DNA from: Streptomyces sp. NBC_00239
GTDB taxonomy: Bacteria > Actinomycetota > Actinomycetes > Streptomycetales > Streptomycetaceae
Reading direction: 5' to 3'
Length of the DNA: 64,000 bases
Assembly: GCF_036194065.1 (NCBI RefSeq)
Contig: NZ_CP108097.1
Span: 1-64,000, forward strand
The first letter of the stretch is position 1, and every line of letters begins with the position of its first letter. Positions 33,045 to 41,540 of this stretch are shown in pieces. The notes below the pieces were generated by a model. That model worked only from the letters and a program-made list of their open reading frames with translations, made no database searches and was not told the DNA's origin. A program made the translations under genes and the position numbers.

Positions 33045-34529
33045 TCAGGCGGAGGTGCCGAACCAGGTGGTGAGGGCCTCCTTCGCGGCGGACGGGTCGG
33101 TGCCGGCCCAGGCGACGTAGCCGTCGGGGCGGACCAGGACGGCGGTGGCGCCGGCGAAGACGTCGGCGCCGGTGGCGGGGGTGCCGGTGACGGTGATCAC
33201 GCGGTCCTTCCAGGCGGCGGCGCACTCGCGCAGCGCCGGGTCGTCGGCGAGGTCGATGAGCACGCCCTGGGCCGCGTGCAGCAGTTCGGGGGTGCGGACC
33301 TCGCCGGCGGCGGTGGCCAGGGTGCGCGGCGGGAGCCGGCGGCCGGTCAGCGGGTGCGCGTCGGCGGGCGTGCCGGCGGGCGTGCCGGCGGGCGCGTCGT
33401 AGCGGACGTCGAGGTGGCTGACCACGCCGGCGAGGTGGCGCTTGACCGGGTCCAGCGCGAGGAGTTCGGTGAACAGGGCGCGCATCGGCTCGGACTCCTC
33501 GCCGCCGAGGAAGACGGTGCCCTGGGCGAGGGTGTTGGTGAGCAGGCGCTGCCCGGCCGGGTGCCGCTCGCCGTGGTAGGTGTCGAGGAGGCCTTCGGGG
33601 GCCCAGCCCTGGACGACGGCGGCGAGCTTCCAGCCGAGGTTGGCGGCGTCCTGGACGCCGGTGCTCAGGCCCTGGCCGGCGGCCGGGAGGTGGATGTGGG
33701 CGGCGTCGCCGGCGAGCAGGACGCGGCCGCGCCGGTACTCGGTGGCCTGCCGGGTGGCGTCGCTGAAGGAGCTGACCCAGTCGGCGCCGCCGCCGGAGAT
33801 GTCCTCGCCGGTGAGGCGCTGCCAGGCGGCGGCGACCTCGGCGAACTCGGGGGTCTCGCTGCGGTCGGCGGGCGGCGCGCCGTGCTCGCACACGATGATG
33901 CGGTCCACGCCCTCGGCGAGCGGCGCGGCCATCACCATGCCGGCGGGGACGCGTTCGCCGAGGAAGCGCGGCGGGATGTTGCAGCCGGTGACGTCGGCGA
34001 GGTACATGCCGCGGGTGGCGTCGGTGCCGGGGAAGTCGAAGCCGCCGGCCTTGCGGACCTTGCTGTGGCCGCCGTCGGTGCCCACCAGATAGGCGGCGCG
34101 CAGCCGCTCCTCGCCGTCGGGGCCGGCGACGGTGACGGTGACGCCGTCCTCGTCCTGGTCGAGGGCGAGGAACTCCACGCCGCGCCGGATGTCGGCGCCG
34201 AGTTCGGCGGCCCATTCGGACAGCACGGCCTCGGTGCGGGACTGCGGGATGCCGCGGGCCCCGAAGTGGGCGTCCTCCAGCACGGTGTAGTCGAAGACCA
34301 CGCCGCCGAAGTGGCCCATCGGGCTGGTCTCCACGTCGCCGAAGCGCGGGACGAGGCCGCGCTGGTCGAAGGTCTCCAGGGCGCGGGCGGTGAAGCCGAG
34401 CCCCCGCGACTGGCCGGTGGGCTGCGCGAGCTTCTCGACGACGACGACGTGCGCGCCGCCGAGGCGCAGTTCCCCGGCCAGCATCAGGCCGGTGGGCCCG
34501 GCGCCGACGATGATGACGTCCGCGTCCAT
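33045..34529 (-). CDS. Class A FAD monooxygenase (PgaE/JadH-like)
   Basis: 494 residues. GAGPTGLMLAGELRLGGA near 9-26, LVGTDGGHSKVRK near 155-167 and GRVLLAGDAAHIHLPAAGQG near 279-298, plus the C-terminal thioredoxin-like domain. Clearly related to the protein at 17851 (same overall layout, GVPQ/GIPQSRTEA block). A small APAGTPAGTPAD repeat occurs near residue 385. Likely hydroxylation or ring-modifying oxidation of the angular intermediate. 28 bp downstream of the next FAD monooxygenase gene. Confidence 0.92.
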   Translation of the reverse strand: MDADVIIVGAGPTGLMLAGELRLGGAHVVVVEKLAQPTGQSRGLGFTARALETFDQRGLVPRFGDVETSPMGHFGGVVFDYTVLEDAHFGARGIPQSRTEAVLSEWAAELGADIRRGVEFLALDQDEDGVTVTVAGPDGEERLRAAYLVGTDGGHSKVRKAGGFDFPGTDATRGMYLADVTGCNIPPRFLGERVPAGMVMAAPLAEGVDRIIVCEHGAPPADRSETPEFAEVAAAWQRLTGEDISGGGADWVSSFSDATRQATEYRRGRVLLAGDAAHIHLPAAGQGLSTGVQDAANLGWKLAAVVQGWAPEGLLDTYHGERHPAGQRLLTNTLAQGTVFLGGEESEPMRALFTELLALDPVKRHLAGVVSHLDVRYDAPAGTPAGTPADAHPLTGRRLPPRTLATAAGEVRTPELLHAAQGVLIDLADDPALRECAAAWKDRVITVTGTPATGADVFAGATAVLVRPDGYVAWAGTDPSAAKEALTTWFGTSA

Positions 34530-34557
34530 GTGGTCTCTTCCTCGTTCCTGCCGCGCC

Positions 34558-36159
34558 TCAGCGGGCGGCGGCGGTTGCGGTGGCGATCGGGGCGTGGGTG
34601 GTACGGGGGCTCGCGGCGGCGCCGAACCAGCGGCGCAGCGCGGCGTGCAGGCCGGCGGTGTCGCTGCCGGGGCCGGCCCAGGCGACGTAGCCGTCGGGGC
34701 GTACCAGCAGGGCCTCGCCGGGGGTGAGCGGGGTGCCGGGGGCCGGGCGGGCGGTGATCTGGGTGACGCGGTGGGCCCAGGGGGCGGCGCCGAGGTCGGT
34801 GCCGGTGCCGAGGTCGAGGAGCAGGCCGTGGCCGGTGCGCAGCAGGTCGGTGGTGCGCAGGGGGCCGCCGGGGTCCGGGGTGGGGAACGCGGCGGGTCCG
34901 GCGGTGAGTTCGGCGGCGGCGAGCGGGGCGGGGGGCAGCCGGCGGCCGGTGAGGGGGTGGCCGGCGCCGTCGGGCAGGTCGTAGCGGATGCCGAGGCCGC
35001 TGATGGTGCCGGCGAGGGCGGCCCGTACGGGTTCCAGGGCGATCAGCTCGGCGAGGACGGCGCGGGCGGGTTCGATCTCGGGGCCGCCGAGGAGCAGCTG
35101 GGTCTGGGCGCGGATGTTGGCGAGGACCTCGGCGCCGACGGCGTGCCGTTCGGTGTGGTAGCTGTCGAGGAGGCCTTCGGGGGCGTCGCCGCGGATCTCG
35201 GCGGCGAGTTTCCAGCCGAGGTTGAAGGAGTCCTGGACGCCGAGGTTGAGGGCCTGGCCGCCGCTGGGCATCTGCTGGTGGGCGGCGTCGCCGGCGAAGA
35301 GGATCCGGCCGTGCCGGTACCGGTCGAGCTGCCGGTTGGCGTCGCCGAAGGCGTTGACCCAGTGGGGCAGGCCGTGGCCGATGTCCTCGCCGGTGACGCG
35401 CTGCCAGGCCTCGGTGACCTCGGTGAAGGCGGGGGCGCCGGTGCGGGGCCGGGCGGGGGTTCCGTACGCGTGGACCATGACGCGGGTGACGCCGTCGCGG
35501 GTCGCGGAGATGGCGAGGCCCGCTTCGAGGCGCTGGAAGCGGCGGTCGGGGGTGTCGATGCCGGTGACGTCGGCGCGCAGGAGTTCGCGGGTGGCGTCCT
35601 GGCCGGGGAAGTGGGCGCCGGTCAGGCGCCGTACGGTGCTGTCCTCGCCGTCGCAGCCGACCAGGTAGCGGGCGGTGATGCGGACGGGCCCGTCGGGGCC
35701 GAGGGCGTCGGCGGTGACGTGGTCGGGGCCCGCGGTGAGCGCGACGAGCTGGTGGCGGCGGTGGAGGCGGGCGCCGAGTTCGGCGGCCCGGTCCTGGAGG
35801 AGTTCCTCGGTGCGCCGCTGGAGGACCTTCCACTGGCCCGGGTGGGAGCTGGGCAGGCCGAGGTCGAGTCCGATGCCGCCGAAGTGGCCGCGGGGCTCGC
35901 GCGGCGGGCTGCCGAGCGGGGCCAGCAGGCCGCGGGAGTCGAGGATCTCCATGGTGCGGGCGTGCAGGGTGGAGGCCCGCGACTCGGTGGTGGGGCCGGG
36001 GCGCTGGTCGAGCACGAGGGCGTCGGCGCCGCCGAGCCGCAGCTCGCAGGCGAGCATCAGCCCGGCGGGGCCGGCGCCGACCACCAGGACGTCGGTGTGC
36101 AGGGTCGCCACGGCGGGCGTGCGGGCGGTGTCCGGGGCGTCCCGATGGTCGGCGGCCAT
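34558..36159 (-). CDS. Class A FAD monooxygenase
   Basis: 533 residues. GAGPAGLMLACELRLGGA near 28-45, LVGCDGEDSTVRRL near 175 and GRILFAGDAAHQQMPSGGQ near 297. It is longer and more diverged than the other two, with an Arg-rich RRHQLVAL segment after the FAD domain. It may act as an early oxygenase (JadF/PgaE-type) or a bond-cleaving one. Starts 1 bp after the cyclase stop, so it is tightly coupled. Confidence 0.92.
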   Translation of the reverse strand: MAADHRDAPDTARTPAVATLHTDVLVVGAGPAGLMLACELRLGGADALVLDQRPGPTTESRASTLHARTMEILDSRGLLAPLGSPPREPRGHFGGIGLDLGLPSSHPGQWKVLQRRTEELLQDRAAELGARLHRRHQLVALTAGPDHVTADALGPDGPVRITARYLVGCDGEDSTVRRLTGAHFPGQDATRELLRADVTGIDTPDRRFQRLEAGLAISATRDGVTRVMVHAYGTPARPRTGAPAFTEVTEAWQRVTGEDIGHGLPHWVNAFGDANRQLDRYRHGRILFAGDAAHQQMPSGGQALNLGVQDSFNLGWKLAAEIRGDAPEGLLDSYHTERHAVGAEVLANIRAQTQLLLGGPEIEPARAVLAELIALEPVRAALAGTISGLGIRYDLPDGAGHPLTGRRLPPAPLAAAELTAGPAAFPTPDPGGPLRTTDLLRTGHGLLLDLGTGTDLGAAPWAHRVTQITARPAPGTPLTPGEALLVRPDGYVAWAGPGSDTAGLHAALRRWFGAAASPRTTHAPIATATAAAR

Positions 36160-36160
36160 G

Positions 36161-37096
36161 TCAGTTCTTGCCCTCCGCGTAGGCCTTGGCGTGGTGGAGG
36201 GTGGCGGTGCTGTTGGTGGAGAGGGCTTGGTGGACGTAGGCGCGGGCGTCGGCGGTGGTGGCCTGGTCGCCGAGGATGCGGGCGATGTTGGCGGTGTTGA
36301 GGGTGACGGTGTGCTGGGAGGAGGCGCTGACGCCGTTGTCGGTCTCCTGGAAGGTCCAGTAGCCGGTGTGGAGGGTCATGAGGGCGGGGAGGGTGACCTG
36401 CTTGTAGGCGATCTTGTGGTGGGGGAAGGTCACGCGGTGGGACTTGGTGGTGTGGGTGGAGCCGTCTTTTGCCCGGGTGTCCATTTCGAGGGTCTGGAGG
36501 CCGGGGGTGTCCTCGGTGAGGCGGACGGTCGCGACGTGGGGGAGGCGTTCGTGCCAGAGGTCGGCTTCGTTGATGAAGTCGTAGACGTCCTTGGCGCTGC
36601 CGTCGATGTGGACGGTGTCCTCGAAGGAGAAGGTGACGTCCTCGCTGGCGTGGACGGCCTCCACGTTCTCCTTCAACGCCGCGAGCTCGGAGCGGCTGTT
36701 GCGGTCGACGGCCTCGTCGATCCACAGCAGGTCGTGCGCGTCGTCGTCGATGGCGCGGTAGTCGTGCAGCAGCCGCACCCGCGAGGAGCCGTCGCCCAGC
36801 GGCTCGATGATCCACTCGCCGCCCATGGCGGCGATGGGCTTGGTGGTGACCTCCTGGCGGAAGGTGATGCGCAGGCCCTCGGGGTCGAGTTCGCGGCGCG
36901 AGGTCCAGTTCTTGGGCTGGCCGTTGGCGGTGGCCCAGATCCGGATCCGCTCCTGGGAGCCGTTCGAGTCCACCCGGTCCACGTGGATCGTGGGCGGGAA
37001 GATCCGCGGCCAGTTGGTGACCTCCGCCAGCAGCCGGTACACGTCCGGTGCGGGCGCGTCGATGGTGATCTCGTGCTCAACCTCGCGGGTCGTCAT
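36161..37096 (-). CDS. Didomain aromatase/cyclase of the PKS core
   Basis: 311 residues. Domain 1 (3-145) opens REVEHEITIDAPAPDVYRLL; domain 2 (148-308) opens EDVTFSFEDTVHIDG and is identical, protein and DNA, to that of the cyclase at 25769. This is the copy in the canonical position (KS, KS, ACP, KR, CYC), so it is probably the ancestral aromatase for the first ring. GAGGAAGG lies before ATG 37094-37096. Transcribed with the KR gene 55 bp upstream. Confidence 0.93.
   Translation of the reverse strand: MTTREVEHEITIDAPAPDVYRLLAEVTNWPRIFPPTIHVDRVDSNGSQERIRIWATANGQPKNWTSRRELDPEGLRITFRQEVTTKPIAAMGGEWIIEPLGDGSSRVRLLHDYRAIDDDAHDLLWIDEAVDRNSRSELAALKENVEAVHASEDVTFSFEDTVHIDGSAKDVYDFINEADLWHERLPHVATVRLTEDTPGLQTLEMDTRAKDGSTHTTKSHRVTFPHHKIAYKQVTLPALMTLHTGYWTFQETDNGVSASSQHTVTLNTANIARILGDQATTADARAYVHQALSTNSTATLHHAKAYAEGKN
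36173..36685 (-). repeat. 513-bp perfect inverted duplication, copy B
   Basis: Reverse complement of 26201-26713 with no differences detected. The copies face each other about 9.5 kb apart, so recombination between them would invert the hydrolase-exporter-carboxylase segment. Confidence 0.93.
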
Positions 37097-37151
37097 GACG
37101 CCTTCCTCTTTCGGGAACAACCCGGGCGCGTGCGCACCCGGCGGGTGCGGA

Positions 37152-37937
37152 TCAGAAGTTGCCGAGGCCGCCGCAGACGTTGATCGCCTGGGCGGTGACG
37201 GAGGCGGCGGTGTCGGAGGCGAGGTAGGCGACCATGCCGGCGACCTCCTCCGGGGTGGAGTAGCGGCCGAGGGGGATCTTCGACTGGAACTTGTCGAGGA
37301 TGGCGTCCTCGGAGGTGTCGTAGGCGGCGGCGTAGCCGGCCCGGACGCGCTGGGCCATCGGGGTCTCGACGTAGCCGGGGCAGACCGCGTTGACGGTGAT
37401 GCCGGTGGGGGCCAGCTCGTTGCCGAGGGCCTTGGTGAAGCCGACCACGCCGTGCTTGGAGGCGGAGTAGGGGGCGCCGAGCACCACGCCCTGCTTGCCG
37501 GCGGTGGAGGCGATGTTGATGATGCGGCCGCGGTTCTTGTGGCGCATGCCGCCGGTGTTGAGGACTTCCTTGGTCAGGCGGAAGACACTGTTGAGGTTGG
37601 TGTCGATGACGTCCGCCCACAGCTCCTCGTCGATGTCGGCGGTGACGCCGCCACCGGACCGGCCGGCGTTGTTGACCAGTACGTCGACGGTGCCGAAGCG
37701 GTCGACGGCGGCCTGGACGAACGCGGCGGCGGAGGCCGTGTCCCGTACGTCGAGGACCGAGCCGTCGGCGTCGATGCCCTCGGCCTGAAGCTCCTTGACG
37801 GTGGCCGCGACGTTGTCGGCGTTGCGCGCGCCGATGAAGACCTGGTGGCCGGAGGCGGCCAGCGCCCGGGCGGCCGCCAGGCCGATGCCGCTGGTCGCGC
37901 CGGTGATGAGGGCGACCCGCTTCTCCTGCAACGACAT
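37152..37937 (-). CDS. Type II PKS ketoreductase (ActIII-like)
   Basis: 261 residues, SDR. TGATSGIG at 12-19, NNAG at 89-92, and catalytic Asn114, Ser144, Tyr157 and Lys161 at exactly the ActKR positions. The ActKR Pro94-Gly95-Gly96 loop reads Ser94-Gly-Gly. The C-terminus VCGGLGNF matches the family. Expected to reduce the C-9 keto group of the nascent chain. Position between ACP and cyclase genes is standard for angucycline clusters. Confidence 0.95.
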   Translation of the reverse strand: MSLQEKRVALITGATSGIGLAAARALAASGHQVFIGARNADNVAATVKELQAEGIDADGSVLDVRDTASAAAFVQAAVDRFGTVDVLVNNAGRSGGGVTADIDEELWADVIDTNLNSVFRLTKEVLNTGGMRHKNRGRIINIASTAGKQGVVLGAPYSASKHGVVGFTKALGNELAPTGITVNAVCPGYVETPMAQRVRAGYAAAYDTSEDAILDKFQSKIPLGRYSTPEEVAGMVAYLASDTAASVTAQAINVCGGLGNF

Positions 37938-38009
37938 GTTCTCTGCTCCGTTTGTGTCCGGGGGTGATTCGTCCGGGGTGGTTCGGCCGTCCGGCCGGGG
38001 TGGTTCGGG

Positions 38010-38041
38010 CGGGCCGAGCGGAATCGATTCCGCTCGGCCCG
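38010..38041 (-). terminator. Intercistronic palindrome between ACP and KR genes
   Basis: A perfect 32-bp palindrome with arms CGGGCCGAGCGGAATC and its complement. On the transcript it lies after the ACP stop (28 bp) and before the KR start. It may attenuate transcription or protect the upstream ACP/KS message, giving more minimal PKS than tailoring enzymes. Confidence 0.7.
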
Positions 38042-38069
38042 TGGGAGACGCGGTGACCGGTGGGACCGG

Positions 38070-38345
38070 TCAGGCGGCGGTGGGAACGCCCGCCGGCAGC
38101 GCCGCGTTGACGGCCGCGATCAGCGCCCGCGGGGTGTCGGCGTCGGTGAGCAGGTCCTCGTCGAGGGCGATGTCGTACTCGCGCTCGATGCGGCTGCCGG
38201 TCTCCAGCAGGGCGAGGGACTCGTAGCCGAGCGCCTCGAACGGGATGTCGAGGATGTCGCCGTCGAGGTCGACGTCCTCGTCGGCGCCGGCGCCTTCGAG
38301 GAGGATCCGGCGCAGGTCGGCGAGGGTGAATTCGGTGGTGGACAC
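38070..38345 (-). CDS. Type II PKS acyl carrier protein
   Basis: 91 residues. LADLRRILLEGAG helix, DLDGDILDIPFEALGYESLALLE with the phosphopantetheine Ser43, and IALDEDLLTDADTPRALIAAVNAAL. The residue before Ser is Glu (ESL) instead of the usual Asp. Substrate of the PPTase at 26725. Third gene of the minimal PKS. Confidence 0.95.
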   Translation of the reverse strand: MSTTEFTLADLRRILLEGAGADEDVDLDGDILDIPFEALGYESLALLETGSRIEREYDIALDEDLLTDADTPRALIAAVNAALPAGVPTAA

Positions 38346-38604
38346 GTGTGCCCCTTCGTGGCTCGGTTCGCGGTTCGCGGGCGGATGCTGCGGGTGGTGC
38401 GGGTCGTACGGGTGGCGCGGGTACTACGGGTCGTACGGGTACGCGTGACGCGGTGGCGCAGGTCGTACGGGTCGTACGGGTACGCGTGACGCCGTGGCGC
38501 AGGTCGTACGGGTGGTGCCGGTGGCGCGGGGCGCGGGGGGCGCCCCCGCCCGTGGGCGCGGGGGGATGGCCACGAGCGGGGGCGCGGCTTGCGGGGTGCC
38601 GGGA
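38346..38604. other. Repeat-containing spacer between ACP and KS-beta
   Basis: An unusually long gap for a minimal PKS. It holds GGTCGTACGGGTACGCGTGA repeats (38411-38448, 38464-38490, partial to 38520). Similar GTCGTACGGG repeats occur at 19500-19588. No gene. Confidence 0.65.
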
Positions 38605-39819
38605 TCAGTCGGCGGAGCGCACCACCACGGCGGAGTTGAAGCCGCCGTAGCCGCGGGCGATGACCACGGCGGTGCGCACGGAGGCGGTGCGGGGCTGGCC
38701 CACGACCAGGTCGAGGGCGTAGTCCTCGGCCGGGTGCACGTTGACGGTGGGCGGGATGACGCCCTCCTCGATGGCCAGCAGGGCGGTGGCGACGTCCAGC
38801 GGCGCCGCGCCCGAGTACAGCCGGCCGGTCATCGTCTTGGGGGCGGTGACGGGGACGCCGCGCTCGCCGAAGACCGCGGCGAGCGCCTCGGCCTCGATCC
38901 GGTCGAGTTCGGGCACTCCGGCCGCGTCGGCGAACACCACGTCCACGTCGGCCGCCTGGACGCCCGCGTCCTCCAGGGCGATCTCGATGGCCTTGCGCAG
39001 GGCGGGCTCGCGCCCGAGCTCAGGCGCCGCGTCGAAGGTGGACCCGTACCCGGCGATCTCGCCGTAGACCTTCGCGCCGCGCTCGCGCGCCGACTCGGCC
39101 GACTCCATGATCAGGATGGCGCCGCCCTCGCCGGGGACGTAGCCCGAGGCGTCGGCGTCGAACGGCAGGAAGGCGCGGGCGGGTTCGTCGCTGGTGCTCA
39201 GCCGCTTGCCGGCCAGCTGCGCCACCCAGCCCCAGGGGCAGATCGACGCGTCGACGCCGCCGGACACGATCATCCGGGTGCCCTTGCGGATCAGGCGGCG
39301 GCCCTGCGCGAGGGCGTCCAGGCCGCCGGCCTCGTCGCTGACGATGACCCCGCTGGGGCCCTTGAGCCCGTTGCGGATGGAGATCTGGCCGCTGTTGACG
39401 GCGTAGAACCAGGCGAAGGACTGGTACGCGCTGACGTACTGGCTGCCCTGGCCCCACAGCTTCTGCAGCTCGCCCTGGCCGAACTCGAAGCCGCCCGAGG
39501 AGCTGGCGGTGACCACGCCCATGTCGTACTCGGCGAGCTGCTCCGGGTCGACGGAGGCGTCCGCGAGCGCCCACTCGGCGGCGACGAGCGCGAGGCGTGT
39601 CATGTGGTCGGTCTGCGGCAGCAGCCGGCTGGGCAGCAGCGCCCCGGCGTCGAAGCCGGGGACCTCGCCCGCCAGGGTCGAGGGGTAGGAGCTCGGGTCG
39701 AAGCGGGTGACGCGCCCGATGCCGTTCTTGCCGCTCTTGGTCGCGGCCCAGTAGTCCTTGGTGCCCAGCCCGTTGGGCGCGGTGATGCCCAGGCCGGTCA
39801 CTACCACCGAGGTGGTCAT
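38605..39819 (-). CDS. Ketosynthase beta / chain length factor
   Basis: 404 residues, KS fold without the active Cys. The conserved Gln of chain length factors (EQAGG, cf. Gln161 of the actinorhodin CLF) is Glu163 here ([10 protein letters not shown], codon GAG). Other CLF hallmarks are intact: YDMGVVTA near 98-105, [21 protein letters not shown] block near 133-149, [11 protein letters not shown], and [13 protein letters not shown]. Overlaps the KS-alpha stop by 4 bp (ATGA). It pairs with KS-alpha to set chain length. Confidence 0.95.
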   Translation of the reverse strand: MTTSVVVTGLGITAPNGLGTKDYWAATKSGKNGIGRVTRFDPSSYPSTLAGEVPGFDAGALLPSRLLPQTDHMTRLALVAAEWALADASVDPEQLAEYDMGVVTASSSGGFEFGQGELQKLWGQGSQYVSAYQSFAWFYAVNSGQISIRNGLKGPSGVIVSDEAGGLDALAQGRRLIRKGTRMIVSGGVDASICPWGWVAQLAGKRLSTSDEPARAFLPFDADASGYVPGEGGAILIMESAESARERGAKVYGEIAGYGSTFDAAPELGREPALRKAIEIALEDAGVQAADVDVVFADAAGVPELDRIEAEALAAVFGERGVPVTAPKTMTGRLYSGAAPLDVATALLAIEEGVIPPTVNVHPAEDYALDLVVGQPRTASVRTAVVIARGYGGFNSAVVVRSAD

Positions 39820-41087
39820 GCCACGCTCCTCTCGGGACGCGCCAGCACCATGGCGCTCTGGAATCCGCCGAAGCCGCTGCCGACGGTCAGGACGGCGTCG
39901 GTGAGCTGCTCGCGGGCGACCAGCGGGACGTAGTCGAGGTCGCACTCGGGGTCCGGGGTGTGCAGGTTGGCGGTCGGCGGCACCACGTGGTTCTCCATCG
40001 CCAGCGCGGACGCGGCGATCTCGATGGAGCCGATCGCGCCGAGGGAGTGCCCCACCATGGACTTGATGGAGCTGACCGGCGTCCGGTACGCGTGGTCGCC
40101 CAGGCTCCGCTTGAACGCGGCGGTCTCGTGCCGGTCGTTCTGCTTGGTGCCCGAGCCGTGCGCGTTGATGTAGTCGATCTCGGTCGGGTTCATCCGCGCC
40201 TCGTCGAGGGCGACGCGGATCGCCTCGGCCATCTCGGCGCCGTCCGGCCGCAGACCGGTCATGTGGTACGCGTTGGAGCGGGTGGCGTAGCCGGCGATCT
40301 CGGCGTAGATGTGCGCGCCGCGCTTCTTGGCGCTTTCCAGCTCCTCCAGGACGAACACGGCCGCGCCCTCGCCGAGCACGAAGCCGTTGCGGGTGCCGTC
40401 GAAGGGGCGGGAGGCGTGCGCCGGGTCGTCGTGGCGGGGGGTGGTCGCCTTGATCGCGTCGAAGCAGGCCATGGTGATCGGCGAGATCGGGGCGTCCGAG
40501 GAGCCGGCGATCATCACGTCCACGGAGCCTTCGCGGATCAGGTCCACGGCGTGCCCGACGGAGTCGATGCCGGAGGTGCAGCCGGTGGAGACCACGGTGC
40601 TCGGGCCCTGGGCGCCGACCTCGCGGGAGACCTCCGCCGCGAAGGAGCTCGGGACCAGGTAGTTGTACAGGTGCGGGACGGCGTACTCGTGGTCGACGAG
40701 GTGCAGCCGGCCGCCGTCGCTGACGACGTTGTACTCCTCGTCCAGGCCCATGGTGGCGCCGACGGCGCTGCCGACGGTGACACCCACCCGGTAGGGGTCG
40801 TACGTCTCCAGGCTGATGCCGCTGTCGGCGACCGCGCCGCGGGCCGCGACCACCGCGAACTGCGCGGCCCGGTCCATGCGGCGGATCTCCTGCGGGCCGA
40901 GGCCGTGTTCCGCCGGGTCGAAGTCGATCTCGGCGGCGACCTTGGAGCGGAAGGGGCTCGGGTCGAAGAAGGTGATGCCGCGGGTGGCGGTACGGCCTTC
41001 ACTCAGCAGGTTCCAGAAGTTCTTGGCCCCGACACCGCCGGGGGCGAGCACCTCGATGCCGGTGATGACCACGCGTCGGGGAGTCAC
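39816..41087 (-). CDS. Ketosynthase alpha
   Basis: 423 residues. Active site Cys170 in [11 protein letters not shown], His310 in YINAHGSGT and His347 in [11 protein letters not shown]. Full length with [16 protein letters not shown]. Catalyses the Claisen condensations with the CLF. GTG start at 41085-41087 overlaps the cyclase stop (GTGA). Order cyclase-KSalpha-KSbeta-ACP-KR-CYC is that of urdamycin/jadomycin-type clusters. Confidence 0.96.
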   Translation of the reverse strand: MTPRRVVITGIEVLAPGGVGAKNFWNLLSEGRTATRGITFFDPSPFRSKVAAEIDFDPAEHGLGPQEIRRMDRAAQFAVVAARGAVADSGISLETYDPYRVGVTVGSAVGATMGLDEEYNVVSDGGRLHLVDHEYAVPHLYNYLVPSSFAAEVSREVGAQGPSTVVSTGCTSGIDSVGHAVDLIREGSVDVMIAGSSDAPISPITMACFDAIKATTPRHDDPAHASRPFDGTRNGFVLGEGAAVFVLEELESAKKRGAHIYAEIAGYATRSNAYHMTGLRPDGAEMAEAIRVALDEARMNPTEIDYINAHGSGTKQNDRHETAAFKRSLGDHAYRTPVSSIKSMVGHSLGAIGSIEIAASALAMENHVVPPTANLHTPDPECDLDYVPLVAREQLTDAVLTVGSGFGGFQSAMVLARPERSVA

Positions 41088-41413
41088 GCGGACGCCTCCC
41101 AGTGGTAGAAGCGCTTGGCCATGGCGTCGGCCGGGGAGCGCCAGGTGGCGGGGTCGTACGCTTCGATGAAGGGCTTGAGGTCCTCGCTGATCTGTACGAA
41201 GCGCTGGTCGTGCCGCGCGTCCTGGATCAGCCGGTCGCCGTTGTCCTCGTCGAAATCCTGCAAATGAAAGTAGAGACCCCGGTATTCGAAGAGCTGGCGG
41301 CGCCGGGTGCCCATCCGGTGGGGCATGTCGGTTCCGTCGAACTCGCCGAACAGCTTGGCGACGTCGACATTGGAGCTCGGGTCCATCCGAGCCACAATCA
41401 AGGTGCTGTGCAT
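41084..41413 (-). CDS. TcmI-like polyketide cyclase
   Basis: 109 residues, ferredoxin-like cyclase of the TcmI family (as UrdF and JadI). It opens [42 protein letters not shown] lies near 35-54, and the chain ends [10 protein letters not shown]. Acts on the later rings. First gene of the long leftward operon; its promoter is in 41414-41540. Confidence 0.93.
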   Translation of the reverse strand: MHSTLIVARMDPSSNVDVAKLFGEFDGTDMPHRMGTRRRQLFEYRGLYFHLQDFDEDNGDRLIQDARHDQRFVQISEDLKPFIEAYDPATWRSPADAMAKRFYHWEASA

Positions 41414-41540
41414 ATGTGCTCCCTCTCCTCATGACCCACGAATTGAATTCAGTATCCCGGGGCCAAAAGTCGGATTTCAACAGTGCCTGTGTCAGGCTTT
41501 TGTCAGACCGCGCAAGAATTGCGCAGCGGAAATAAAACCC
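41414..41540 (-). promoter_or_regulatory. PKS operon promoter with SARP-like box
   Basis: GTGTCAG (41489-41495) and TTGTCAG (41500-41506) are heptamers spaced 11 bp. On the coding strand they read CTGACAA-N4-CTGACAC, the layout of SARP binding sites, about 75-95 bp before the cyclase ATG. This is the only sizeable gap before the core operon. Confidence 0.55.
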
